Of a stretch of DNA of 64,000 nucleotides, positions 16,576 through 24,174 are shown piece after piece. The stretch's first letter is position 1. Every line of letters begins with the position of its first letter. The position numbers and the translations under genes are program-made. The notes under the pieces are model-generated. The model ran no database searches. It was not told where the DNA came from and was given only the letters and a program-made list of their open reading frames with translations. Source of the DNA: an uncultured Acidimicrobiales bacterium (lineage in GTDB: Bacteria; Actinomycetota; Acidimicrobiia; Acidimicrobiales; SHLQ01); contig CAKZVC010000016.1 in NCBI GenBank assembly GCA_937922235.1, forward strand, positions 30,222-94,221, written 5' to 3'.

Positions 16576-17295
16576 TCAGCGAGTTCTCGTGCCTTGGACT
16601 ACTCGGGGGATCTCGCCGTAGATTGCCCGTAGCGCACTCGGCGCGTCGAAATCGTTTTGGCGAAGCGCGTCCTCGATCTCATCGATTTGGGCGGGCACCG
16701 AGCAGGCCTCTTTGAGATACCGGGCCAGCGATGTTTTGGCGGCTCGTCGTTCGGGGTGCATAGTGAACTCGAACTCCTGGAGCGCCGAAGCAAATCCGAT
16801 GTTCGGCAGCACCTGGGCTCGCTTCGAGCGAACCTGGTCAAATGCGTCGAACATGCTGATGTCGTTGTCGTCCATCAGGCAGGCAATCGCCAGGCTGGCC
16901 GACCGGCTCACTCCAACTTCGCAGTGCACCAGGATCTTCGGCTCGGCAGTACTCCCCCGTGCCGCCTCTACAACTTCGATGAACTCAGCGATCGCTGGTC
17001 CAATGTCCTCGTCCATCTCATCTCGCGCCGCAAGATAGCGGTGTTCGAATGGACCGTTGAGAAATTGCATCTCGGGCCGCAGCCTCTCGGGAAGGCAACT
17101 CACAACATGGGTGATTCCCGCACTCATGAGTTCATCAACATCGTCGACCGTAGGCCGTCGCCCGAGGAACACATCTGGTGTTATCTCTGAGAACGCCTGC
17201 ATGTAGAGGTCGTCAGGAAAAACCCACTCGAGGTCAAACCATGCCCGAGCGCGTGAGAATGGCCGAGCGATTGATCGCCGTTTTCGTTCTGGCAT
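16576..17295 (-). CDS. dual-specificity protein phosphatase
   Basis: 239 residues. The cysteine phosphatase loop is HCEVGVSRS (HCxxGxxRS), with Arg and Cys intact. The preceding DVFLGRRPTVDDVDELMSAGITHVVSCLP is typical of eukaryote-like dual-specificity phosphatases, and an Asp-rich loop (ARDEMDEDIG) can supply the general acid. A C-terminal extension of about 60 residues has no recognised domain (IDEIEDALRQNDFDAPSALRAIYGEI looks like a UBA-like helical hairpin). The ATG at 17295 is chosen because an upstream extension would run antisense through aroC. It is divergent from aroC; a weak CACAAT hexamer lies six bases before the ATG. Confidence 0.85.
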   Translation of the reverse strand: MPERKRRSIARPFSRARAWFDLEWVFPDDLYMQAFSEITPDVFLGRRPTVDDVDELMSAGITHVVSCLPERLRPEMQFLNGPFEHRYLAARDEMDEDIGPAIAEFIEVVEAARGSTAEPKILVHCEVGVSRSASLAIACLMDDNDISMFDAFDQVRSKRAQVLPNIGFASALQEFEFTMHPERRAAKTSLARYLKEACSVPAQIDEIEDALRQNDFDAPSALRAIYGEIPRVVQGTRTR

Positions 17296-17394
17296 ACGTC
17301 CATTGTGTCTTGGCGATTGCGTCACGCCAGTCAGGTTGTCGTTTGGCAGGCGAACGAAGTGCGCCGTACCGAGGGCCTGCCATCGAATCGGACG

Positions 17395-17406
17395 TAGACT
17401 TTCGAT
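17395..17406 (+). promoter_or_regulatory. leaderless promoter -10 (TAGACT) for aroC
   Basis: TAGACT (17395-17400) is followed by exactly six bases and then the GTG at 17407. There is no ribosome-binding site, which supports a leaderless mRNA. Confidence 0.55.
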
Positions 17407-18513
17407 GTGGGTAATACGTTTGGACACACCTTTACAATCACGACCTTCGGCGAAAGCCATGGTGGCGGCGTAGGTGTGGTGATCGATGGGCTGCCGGCAC
17501 GGCTCGCCATCGATCTTGACCACATCCAACACGAGCTCGACCGGCGCCGCCCAGGGCAAAGCCGGCTTGTCACTCAGCGCGATGAGAAGGATCGTGTCGA
17601 AATCTTGTCCGGCGTTGAAGGTGGCGCGTCGACCGGCGCACCGCTGGCGATGCTTGTCCGAAATGCAGATGCACGATCCGGTGCGTACGAGCATCTGCGA
17701 GAGCTCTACCGCCCATCCCACGCAGACTTCACGTACGACCAGAAGTACGGGAACCGCACGATCGCTGGCGGTGGTCGATCTAGCGCCCGCGAAACCATCG
17801 GTCGGGTGGCCGCCGGTGCAGTCGCCATGCAACTGCTCGATGCACTCGCTGCAAACGCCGATGCGCCAGCGCCAGAAATTCTGTCGTGGGTCGACCAAGT
17901 GCATTCGGTTGCGGCCTCCGTTGATGAGGACACCGTCACGATCGAGCAGGTAGAGGCCGACCCAACCCGTTGCCCCGACACCGCTGCGGCCGCAGACATG
18001 ACCGCTGCTATCGAACAAGCTCGCCGGGACGGCGACTCCCTCGGTGGAGCTGTTCGCACGGTCGTCCGCAATATGCCAGTCGGGCTTGGCGAACCAGTGT
18101 TCGATCGACTCGAAGCCGACCTGGCAAAAGCCATGCTGTCGTTGCCTGCAACGAAGGGCTTCGAAGTCGGTTCAGGATTTGGTGCCGTCGAGATGACTGG
18201 CCGCAGCCACAACGACCCGTTTGTCCCGGGAACCAACGGTCTACCGACGACGTCATCGAACCATTCCGGTGGGGTGCAGGGCGGTATCAGTAACGGAGCA
18301 GCATTGCGGTTCCGTACTGCGTTCAAGCCAACGGCGACGATCTCGTCTGAACAGGACACGGTGACGGTGGACAATGAGCCAACCACACTGGCGGCCAAGG
18401 GCCGCCACGATCCATGTGTCCTTCCTCGTGCCGTACCGATGGTCGACGCCATGACGGCGCTTGTTCTTGCCGACCACTCGTTGCGTCAGCTCAGAAACAG
18501 CGTTCTTCCATAG
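17407..18513 (+). CDS. aroC: chorismate synthase
   Basis: 368 residues. It makes chorismate from EPSP using reduced flavin. Signatures: [20 protein letters not shown] at the N-terminus, [32 protein letters not shown] and [16 protein letters not shown] at the C-terminus. The MGNTFGH start is the form seen in cyanobacterial and plant-type AroC rather than the MLR(W/Y)xTAGESHG form of mycobacteria. The GTG start follows a leaderless-type -10. It is separated from the other aromatic genes of this window (aroA, tyrA near 36-39 kb). Confidence 0.96.
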   Translation: MGNTFGHTFTITTFGESHGGGVGVVIDGLPARLAIDLDHIQHELDRRRPGQSRLVTQRDEKDRVEILSGVEGGASTGAPLAMLVRNADARSGAYEHLRELYRPSHADFTYDQKYGNRTIAGGGRSSARETIGRVAAGAVAMQLLDALAANADAPAPEILSWVDQVHSVAASVDEDTVTIEQVEADPTRCPDTAAAADMTAAIEQARRDGDSLGGAVRTVVRNMPVGLGEPVFDRLEADLAKAMLSLPATKGFEVGSGFGAVEMTGRSHNDPFVPGTNGLPTTSSNHSGGVQGGISNGAALRFRTAFKPTATISSEQDTVTVDNEPTTLAAKGRHDPCVLPRAVPMVDAMTALVLADHSLRQLRNSVLP

Positions 18514-18528
18514 CGTTCAGAGCTGCGT

Positions 18529-19506
18529 CTAGCGGCCGCTCAGGCTGAAGTGCTGCCAGTCTTTCGCTGAGGTCCACGTGCCGCCCCACGTCCAACCAAC
18601 GTTAGAGAACGCTGTCACTACTTCGCTGCCTGGGTAAATACCGCCCAGGGCTTCGACCGAACGATCAGCAAAGACTTGCCCCTCGGGCGGCAGCACTTGC
18701 GTGCCAGATACGTATGGGTTCACAAGAGGGTTGACGTCGATGGCGGTTCCCAAAGCGTGGTTCGACCATACGCCCGGCCTCCAGGCGACCTCGCGACAGT
18801 TGAATGCTGACGTGTTGTTTGCGGCCATAGACCGATCGTCGTCACCGGCATAGGTATCGACGAGCTCCATTCGTTCGATCGGGAAGCGAACCGCATACAG
18901 ATGTCGGAACACGTTGACCATCGAGTCGGCGACATCGGCGCGCACGATCAGCTCGCCCGTGGTCGACCTGCCGTCGAAGTTCCAATGGGTCACGGTGACA
19001 TACCGCAACTCGCTCAGCCGGACAGGGCACCCCTCGCGCCATGAGTGCGTGAGCCGGGCTTCGATCGCCGGTGTGATGTCGCTCACTGCGCTCTGATACC
19101 GCGACCCTTGCACCGTGCTGGGCAACGTTGCCGACGGGGCCGGCGCTTCGGTCGTCGTCGTTGTTGACGTCGTTGTTGTAGACGTCGTTGTTGTAGACGC
19201 CGTGGTCGTGCTTGCCGTCGTCGAACTCGAAGACGAACTGGTAGAGGTCGTCGAGGCGTTCGCTGCCACCGACGTGCTCGAGGAGGACGATGCACTCGAG
19301 TCCACCATTGTGGAGGGTGCAGGCGACTGAATGGTCGTGGACGTGCTGGTGGTCGATGAGGTCGCGTCGGCACTGACCTCAGGAGATGTCGTTACCGATG
19401 GTTCGGTTGTGGTCGAACCAGAGGCAAGCTCGGACGACGAAGTGCCACAGCTCGCCGCCAGCACGGCAACGAGCAGGAATGCGGCGAGGCGGTGTTTAGC
19501 CGCCAA
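18529..19506 (-). CDS. M15-family D,D-/L,D-peptidase lipoprotein
   Basis: 325 residues. A lipoprotein signal ends in LAASC (Cys about 20), followed by a Ser/Thr-rich, low-complexity linker of about 100 residues, as in cell-wall-spanning proteins. The C-terminal M15 peptidase domain shows SNHALGTAIDVN (zinc His and Asp) and the terminal WTSAKDWQHFS with the last zinc His. It should cleave peptide stems of peptidoglycan outside the membrane. The start is a TTG at 19506 that overlaps the 3' end of the MerR gene by 11 bases, so translation is probably coupled. No alternative ATG precedes the signal peptide. Confidence 0.85.
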   Translation of the reverse strand: MAAKHRLAAFLLVAVLAASCGTSSSELASGSTTTEPSVTTSPEVSADATSSTTSTSTTIQSPAPSTMVDSSASSSSSTSVAANASTTSTSSSSSSTTASTTTASTTTTSTTTTSTTTTTEAPAPSATLPSTVQGSRYQSAVSDITPAIEARLTHSWREGCPVRLSELRYVTVTHWNFDGRSTTGELIVRADVADSMVNVFRHLYAVRFPIERMELVDTYAGDDDRSMAANNTSAFNCREVAWRPGVWSNHALGTAIDVNPLVNPYVSGTQVLPPEGQVFADRSVEALGGIYPGSEVVTAFSNVGWTWGGTWTSAKDWQHFSLSGR

Positions 19507-19984
19507 CAGCTGCGGCAGCAGTATCGGCAGTACCGGTTGCGGCGCCGCGGCTTGGGAAGAGTTCGATGATCTTCTCGTCGAGCTCGTCGACGACTCCGCT
19601 CAACGGAAGGATGTTCAATACGCCCTGACCGTTCTGGAGCAGGTCGACGATTTCTTCGCCGCTACGCACCAGCGTTGGCTGAGTACCATTGACGACCAGG
19701 TTGGCCGTGGCGATGTCTTCGCCGAGCTCGTCTTGGAGGTACGCAAACACTTCGCGTACCTGCTCGAGGCGAATACCGGAGTCGAGGAGGTTCTTGACCA
19801 CCTTGAGCTCAAGCAGGTTCCGGTAGCTGTACTTGCGGCGAGAGCCACTGCCTGCGGCATCGTTTAGCGACGGACGAATCAGGTCGGTGCGTGCCCAATA
19901 GTCGAGCTGACGGTAGGTGATACCGACAATCTCGGCGGTGGCCTTTCCGCTGTAGCCAATTGCCTGATCGAACTGCTTCGTCAT
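19496..19984 (-). CDS. MerR-family transcriptional regulator of the GarA cluster
   Basis: 162 residues. A MerR helix-turn-helix (GKATAEIVGITYRQLDYWARTDLIRPS, about 15-41), the wing SRRKYSYRNLLELKVVKNLLD, and a C-terminal dimerisation region with no cysteines for metal sensing. It matches the actinobacterial MerR proteins next to garA and the DUF151 nuclease (Rv1828/Rv1830 type). The ATG at 19984 is favoured over a GTG at 19999 because GAGGA is placed eight bases before it. A strong promoter with a dyad spacer lies at 20044-20072, and an intrinsic terminator at 20090-20110 separates it from the DUF151 gene. It probably autoregulates. Confidence 0.88.
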   Translation of the reverse strand: MTKQFDQAIGYSGKATAEIVGITYRQLDYWARTDLIRPSLNDAAGSGSRRKYSYRNLLELKVVKNLLDSGIRLEQVREVFAYLQDELGEDIATANLVVNGTQPTLVRSGEEIVDLLQNGQGVLNILPLSGVVDELDEKIIELFPSRGAATGTADTAAAAVGG

Positions 19985-20029
19985 GGTATTCGTCCTCACC
20001 CGTTCTGCGCCGAAGGTACGACGCGTGGA

Positions 20030-20045
20030 ATTACGGTGACGTAAT
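20030..20045. promoter_or_regulatory. palindrome ATTACG-GTGA-CGTAAT at the MerR transcription start
   Basis: A 16-base inverted repeat that covers the end of the -10 hexamer and the predicted transcription start of the MerR gene: a good operator candidate for autoregulation. Confidence 0.55.
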
Positions 20046-20072
20046 ACTAAATCGCGCAGCTTGCGCGGTCAA
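20044..20072 (-). promoter_or_regulatory. promoter of the MerR gene (TTGACC-N17-TAGTAT)
   Basis: On the minus strand TTGACC (20067-20072) and TAGTAT (20044-20049) are separated by 17 bases. The spacer contains the inverted repeat CGCGCA-GCT-TGCGCG (20053-20067). This gives a 5' leader of about 50 bases with a GAGGA ribosome site. Confidence 0.7.
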
Positions 20073-20089
20073 CGACCCTACGTGTTTAG

Positions 20090-20110
20090 CTTCGCGCGGA
20101 CCGCGCGAAG
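20090..20110 (-). terminator. intrinsic terminator after the DUF151 gene
   Basis: CTTCGCGCG-GTC-CGCGCGAAG on the minus strand: a perfect 9-bp GC-rich stem starting 11 bases beyond the stop of the DUF151 gene. There is no U-run, as is common in actinobacteria. Confidence 0.6.
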
Positions 20111-20121
20111 GGCAGGCTGAC

Positions 20122-20619
20122 CTAGGCGAAGTCCTCTGGACTGACGTTGTCGAGAAAGTCCTTGAAGTCTTCGACGACCTCTTCGGCCTCAGGCTCAACA
20201 TCAGCAGCTTCTGAGTAACCCACCTCGTCGAGAAGCTCATCCTCGGCAAAGATCGGAATGTCGAGGCGAACAGCCAACGCGATCGCATCTGATGGGCGGG
20301 CCGACATGACCTTGGCTTCACCCGGCGACCGCATATGCAGCTCAGCAAAGAACGTGCGTTCACGTAGCTCCGTGATGACGACCTTCTCGACGGTGACCTC
20401 CATCGCCTCAAGTGTTTGAGCGAACAGATCATGGGTCATTGGGCGTGGCGCTTCAACCCCTTGATGGGCCAGGGCAATCGCCGTGGCCTCGGGGCCACCA
20501 ATAAAGATCGGCAACATCCGAGCATCATCTGGTGCTGGGTCGTTCGTGACTCGCAGCAGCACGATTGGCGTGTTGCTCGGCAGCTCGACACGCACTCCAA
20601 CTAGCTCCATCGGGACCAT
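20122..20619 (-). CDS. bifunctional nuclease family protein (DUF151)
   Basis: 165 residues of the DUF151/BFN family. The core signatures are LPIFIGGPEATAIALAHQG, RPMTHDL and SARPSDAIALAVRLDIPIFA. The last 30 residues are acidic. Plant members have nuclease activity, but the actinobacterial role is unknown; Rv1829 is the equivalent next to garA. The ATG at 20619 is supported by AGAGGAG four bases upstream. It lies 84 bases downstream of garA in the same direction and is followed by an intrinsic terminator. Confidence 0.9.
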   Translation of the reverse strand: MVPMELVGVRVELPSNTPIVLLRVTNDPAPDDARMLPIFIGGPEATAIALAHQGVEAPRPMTHDLFAQTLEAMEVTVEKVVITELRERTFFAELHMRSPGEAKVMSARPSDAIALAVRLDIPIFAEDELLDEVGYSEAADVEPEAEEVVEDFKDFLDNVSPEDFA

Positions 20620-20702
20620 TGGCACTCCTCTTGGCTACGGAGCATCAGCCTATCGGCGATGTCGGCAGTGGTGAGCGCGCGAACGGCCACTCGTCGGCAG
20701 CG

Positions 20703-21194
20703 CTAACTTTGCGTCCCGTGGAAGAAGAGCAGCTTGAAGCGGCCGATTTGGAGCTCGTCGCCATCGACGAGCTCAGCATCCTCGATGAGTTGCTTGTTGA
20801 TGTAGGTGCCGTTCAGCGAACCAACATCTTTGGCTCGGTACACCCCATCAGCACTCGAGATTTCGACGTGACGGCGTGACACCGTCACATCGTCGAGGAA
20901 GATGTCGCTTTCGGGGTGGCGCCCCGCAGTGACAATGTCGGTGTCGAGCGCGTACCGCGACCCTGACTTCGGGCCGTCGTCAACGACAAGAATGCCGATC
21001 GCCTCACCAAACACTTCCCGATCAGCAAGGTGATCGGTGTCGGGCTGATCGGGATGTTCCTCGGACTCGATGACCGGGATAGCCGCCGTAGGATCGTCGG
21101 GCCCACCACCGATGCGCTCACCGCACGACGAGCAGAAGTTCGCTCCGAGGTCGTTGCGGTGGTTGCAGGCAGGGCAAACGCGATCCATGGTCAC
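20703..21194 (-). CDS. garA: GarA-like FHA domain protein with N-terminal zinc ribbon
   Basis: 163 residues. An N-terminal zinc ribbon (CPACNHRNDLGANFCSSC, residues 7-24) is followed by an acidic linker and a C-terminal FHA domain (VTAGRHPESDIFLDDVTVSRRHVEI, then GSLNGTYINKQ) with the phosphothreonine-binding Arg, Ser and Asn residues. GarA/OdhI proteins bind and inhibit 2-oxoglutarate dehydrogenase and glutamate dehydrogenase when not phosphorylated. Mycobacterial GarA lacks this zinc ribbon and has an ETTS phosphosite, which I do not see here; DPTAAIP is the nearest Thr. The GTG start overlaps the gcvH stop as GTGA, so translation is coupled. Confidence 0.85.
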   Translation of the reverse strand: MTMDRVCPACNHRNDLGANFCSSCGERIGGGPDDPTAAIPVIESEEHPDQPDTDHLADREVFGEAIGILVVDDGPKSGSRYALDTDIVTAGRHPESDIFLDDVTVSRRHVEISSADGVYRAKDVGSLNGTYINKQLIEDAELVDGDELQIGRFKLLFFHGTQS

Positions 21195-21589
21195 TCGCCG
21201 GTCAGTTCCGCATACGCCGCAGCGTCGAGAAGCCCATCGAGCTGCGACGCATCAGCAACCTCGATAATGCAGAGCCAGCCCTCGCCGTAGGGGTCGGTGT
21301 TAAGTACTGCAGGTGCATCGGCAAGCGCCTCGTTCACCTCGGTGACCTTGCCACTTACCGGCGCATACAGATCGGACACTGACTTCGTCGATTCGACCTC
21401 GCCGAGGCCACTCGCAGCCTCGACCGAATCGCCAACGTTCGGCAAGTCGACATAGACGATGTCACCCAAAGCGTCCTGCGCGTAATCGGTGATACCGATT
21501 CGGGCATGGCCATCTTCGACACGAACCCATTCGTGGTCCGAGGTGTAGTGCAGATCTTCAGGAATACGCATGGCAGCGAGTGTAGTCAT
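21191..21589 (-). CDS. gcvH: glycine cleavage system H protein
   Basis: About 132 residues, the lipoyl carrier of glycine cleavage. Signatures: HEWVRVEDGHARIGITDYAQDALGDIVYVDLP, then GEVESTKSVSDLYAPVSG, where the Lys of ESTKS carries lipoate. The C-terminus GEGWLCIIEVAD is typical. The ATG at 21589 follows AGGAG closely; the family core would also fit the ATG at 21571, and a TTG at 21601 is less likely. No gcvT or gcvP lies nearby; the gcvH-garA pairing matches mycobacteria, where glycine metabolism and 2-oxoglutarate control are linked. It overlaps garA by four bases. Confidence 0.94.
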   Translation of the reverse strand: MTTLAAMRIPEDLHYTSDHEWVRVEDGHARIGITDYAQDALGDIVYVDLPNVGDSVEAASGLGEVESTKSVSDLYAPVSGKVTEVNEALADAPAVLNTDPYGEGWLCIIEVADASQLDGLLDAAAYAELTGE

Positions 21590-21625
21590 CACTCCTGACA
21601 AGATCCGAGACTTTTCGGATTCCGG

Positions 21626-22219
21626 CTAGGAGTTTGCTCGGGAGTCGGCCAGCGCCTGCTTGGCGATCGGCACGTACCCAAACCCCGAATACCAGGAGAT
21701 GATCAGCCCCGGAATACCGCACAGCCATCCGCAGATCTCGAGAATGTTTGCTCCGGCGATGTCAGAGGCTCCACCGAGCAAAAACGGGTAGGCGAACATC
21801 AAGAAGAACGTGCCAGTCTTGCCCCACCACGTGACATCGAATCGGTCGACGCCGAGCGCCCCGAGCCCGAGTGCCGCAAGCGTGACGAGCCCCTCTCGCA
21901 GCAGCGTCAGAATCGCAAACCATGCCGGTACCGAGCCATCGATCCAGATCGCGATCACTGCGGTGAGCATCATGATCCGATCGGTGGCTGGGTCGAGCAG
22001 CTTGCCGAGCTCGCTGACCTGATCGAAGCGACGCGCAAACCACCCATCGACCCAATCGGTGGCGCCTAACGCGGCAAGCAAGATCGCTGCGCTGACCCGG
22101 TCGTCACGACCAAAGAGCAGCCACACGAACACCGGTACGCAAAGCAGACGGACCAGCGTGACCGCATTCGGCACGGTGAAGGGTCGCCACTCGGTGGGAA
22201 CCGGCGGATTCGGATTCAT
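21626..22219 (-). CDS. pgsA: CDP-diacylglycerol-glycerol-3-phosphate 3-phosphatidyltransferase
   Basis: 197 residues with several membrane helices. The CDP-alcohol phosphotransferase motif is complete: DWVDGWFARR followed by GKLLDPATDR, giving the D-x2-D-G-x2-A-R-x8-G-x3-D-x3-D pattern. It transfers phosphatidyl from CDP-diacylglycerol to an alcohol at the cytoplasmic membrane, most likely glycerol-3-phosphate for phosphatidylglycerol; a phosphatidylinositol-phosphate synthase is the main alternative in actinobacteria. TACGCT sits exactly six bases before the ATG. It heads the gcvH-garA-DUF151 run on the minus strand. Confidence 0.85.
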   Translation of the reverse strand: MNPNPPVPTEWRPFTVPNAVTLVRLLCVPVFVWLLFGRDDRVSAAILLAALGATDWVDGWFARRFDQVSELGKLLDPATDRIMMLTAVIAIWIDGSVPAWFAILTLLREGLVTLAALGLGALGVDRFDVTWWGKTGTFFLMFAYPFLLGGASDIAGANILEICGWLCGIPGLIISWYSGFGYVPIAKQALADSRANS

Positions 22220-22231
22220 TCCCTCAGCGTA
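22220..22231 (-). promoter_or_regulatory. leaderless-type promoter -10 (TACGCT) for pgsA
   Basis: TACGCT on the minus strand, then exactly six bases (GAGGGA) to the ATG. GAGGGA may alternatively act as a ribosome site. A second TACGCT on the plus strand at 22239-22244 serves the divergent HIT gene, so the two promoters lie within a 33-base gap. Confidence 0.5.
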
Positions 22232-22252
22232 TCGACGGTACGCTCATCGGCT

Positions 22253-22681
22253 ATGGCAAGTATCTTCTCCAAGATTATTGATGGCGACATCCCTTCCCGA
22301 ATGCTGTGGGAAGACGACGTCTGCGTCAGCTTTCTCGATGTCCGCCCGCTCGCAGCTGGCCATGCGCTGGTTGTGCCTCGCCAGGAAACCGATCTGTGGA
22401 CCGACCTCGGGGCAAAGACCGCAGGCCATCTCACCGAGGTCGCTCACACGATTGGCCGGGCCCAGATGTCGGTCTTCTCCCCCGCCCGGATCGGACTCAT
22501 GATTGCCGGATTTGAGGTGCCACACACCCACCTGCATGTAGTCCCGATGAATTCGATGGCGCAGCTCGACTTCACGAACGCGAACCCGAACCCTGATCAG
22601 GACGCACTCAACGAACACCTCGAGGCGCTGCGCGCAGCGCTCGACGAGGCCGGTCACTCGTCGGTGGTATCGCGCCGGTAG
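22253..22681 (+). CDS. HIT family protein (histidine triad nucleotide hydrolase)
   Basis: 142 residues. It starts SIFSKIIDGDIPSRMLWEDDVCVSFLDVRPLAAGHALVVP and carries the histidine triad HTHLHVVP near residue 91. HIT proteins hydrolyse purine nucleotide conjugates such as adenosine phosphoramidates. A -10 TACGCT at 22239-22244 lies eight bases before the ATG. The last 28 bases overlap the 3' end of the convergent DUF2079 gene. Confidence 0.92.
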   Translation: MASIFSKIIDGDIPSRMLWEDDVCVSFLDVRPLAAGHALVVPRQETDLWTDLGAKTAGHLTEVAHTIGRAQMSVFSPARIGLMIAGFEVPHTHLHVVPMNSMAQLDFTNANPNPDQDALNEHLEALRAALDEAGHSSVVSRR

Positions 22682-24165
22682 ACCGACACGGTGCCGAAGC
22701 GGTTCTCCACTTCGAATCCCTTGGCATCGATGACCTGATCGAAGGTAAACCGCCCGGTGTCATTCCAGAGCTCGTCGGCTTCGTCGACGATGATCACATC
22801 GGTCGAAAAGATCGGTGCTGCTGGCTTGTAGATCTCGAGTCCGCGCGGAAATTCGATCAACATCGTCCGCTCGCTGAGCAGTGGTAACGCAGGCGAGAAC
22901 GCTGCGACTTCGTCGTCGGGGCGCACGGTCTTCACAGCAGAGATGATGTCGAGATCCTGAACCGACCGGCTGCCCCATGTCCACGGGTCGTTATAGAGGC
23001 TGCTGCCGGCCCCGAACAAGAAGAACACGGCACTCGCGAACAGCACGCCGCCGAGGAGGCGTCCGTTGACAAACACTCGACGGACAGAACGGCGACCGAC
23101 CGCTCGAAGTGCGGCTGCGGCTGCAATCGGCAGGAACGCAAGGGCCGCAACATCCTGCTGCGGGTTTCCGAACTCCCCTGGCGGAACGTTGGCGAGGAAT
23201 TGGAAGACGCCGAAGAGCACCAGGGGTAGCTGGTATCGCAATCGCAAGACCGGCAAGAACATCCATGGAGCGAACAACAACACCAGGTTGTTGAAGTTGT
23301 CGCGAGCGAAGAAGTCGGACAACGCCTGCGTCGGGTTGGTCAGCATGCCCCACAGAATCGAGATCGGGCCGTCGCCGTACGCAGCGAAGGCGTCGCCGGC
23401 AATGAACTCGCCACCAGCGAGGTCGGCACGGAACACGCCGAGCGCCAAGACGGCCCAGATCGCTCCGCCTGCAGCGGTGACTCGTCCCGCTCGAGTTCGC
23501 CCCTCCACCGCAAGCAGCGCGCCCAGCCCAATGACGACCAGCCCGAGGTCAGATCGGGTGGAGAGCGCAAAGACCACGGCTACGGCGAAGCGCACCCACT
23601 GGCGGTCTTGGCTGTAGAGGTACGCCCACAAAAATGCCGGCACCGAGAGGGCTTCGGGGTGAAAGTCGGCCAGGTTCAGGTTGTGGAGCTGGGGCTGCAG
23701 ACCATAGGCAGCGGCCAACACCAGTGCTGACTCGACGCCAAGCTCGAGAATGCGTCGGGCAATGCGCCACAGCGGCACCACGGCGAGCGCAAGGGCGAAC
23801 GACTGGATCGTCAGGAGCATCGGACCGGCGGGCACCCACGTGGCGAGCTTTCCCAGCGGCCACAGGATCAGCGAGAACTGCCCATCAAAGAGGTTGCGCC
23901 CCGTGAGCGTCACGAAGGGTTCGGCGTCCTGGCTGACGAGCCATATTCCCTGCATCCAGGCAGCCATCTGGCCGCCGAGCTCAAGGCTTCGGTACCGAGC
24001 CAGGGATAGAGCGCCGAACACGATGAACAACAACAGCGCCAAAATCCACGGAATGAACCGATCGGGGCCGTTGCCTTCAAGCCGGGCTTGCCAGCGCAGT
24101 CCGAGGTTTCGGATAGAACGGCGAAGCTCGGAATCGGCCCAAGTGGTCGTGGTCGTGTCGGTCAT
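22654..24165 (-). CDS. DUF2079 polytopic membrane protein
   Basis: 503 residues with about ten hydrophobic segments. The N-terminal region after the first helix (GGQMAAWMQGIWLVSQDAEPF, NLFDGQFSLILWPL) and the LADFHPEALSVPAFLWA segment are typical of DUF2079, a GT-C-like family of unknown function frequent in actinobacteria and archaea. A roughly 90-residue soluble C-terminus (VRPDDEVAAFSPALPLLSERTMLIEFPRG) follows the last helix. It may be a lipid-linked sugar transferase, but no activity is shown. It starts nine bases downstream of the YedK gene, and its end overlaps the HIT gene by 28 bases. Confidence 0.85.
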   Translation of the reverse strand: MTDTTTTTWADSELRRSIRNLGLRWQARLEGNGPDRFIPWILALLLFIVFGALSLARYRSLELGGQMAAWMQGIWLVSQDAEPFVTLTGRNLFDGQFSLILWPLGKLATWVPAGPMLLTIQSFALALAVVPLWRIARRILELGVESALVLAAAYGLQPQLHNLNLADFHPEALSVPAFLWAYLYSQDRQWVRFAVAVVFALSTRSDLGLVVIGLGALLAVEGRTRAGRVTAAGGAIWAVLALGVFRADLAGGEFIAGDAFAAYGDGPISILWGMLTNPTQALSDFFARDNFNNLVLLFAPWMFLPVLRLRYQLPLVLFGVFQFLANVPPGEFGNPQQDVAALAFLPIAAAAALRAVGRRSVRRVFVNGRLLGGVLFASAVFFLFGAGSSLYNDPWTWGSRSVQDLDIISAVKTVRPDDEVAAFSPALPLLSERTMLIEFPRGLEIYKPAAPIFSTDVIIVDEADELWNDTGRFTFDQVIDAKGFEVENRFGTVSVYRRDTTDE

Positions 24166-24174
24166 GTGGGCGAT

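Noticed and set aside
17296..18018. N-terminal extension of the phosphatase gene antisense to aroC
   Set aside because: It overlaps aroC completely and has no domain; the ATG at 17295 fits the family.
19140..19440. Tandem repeats in the M15 lipoprotein gene as a possible CRISPR or satellite
   Set aside because: They encode a Ser/Thr-rich linker within an open frame; codon-level repeats, not spacers.
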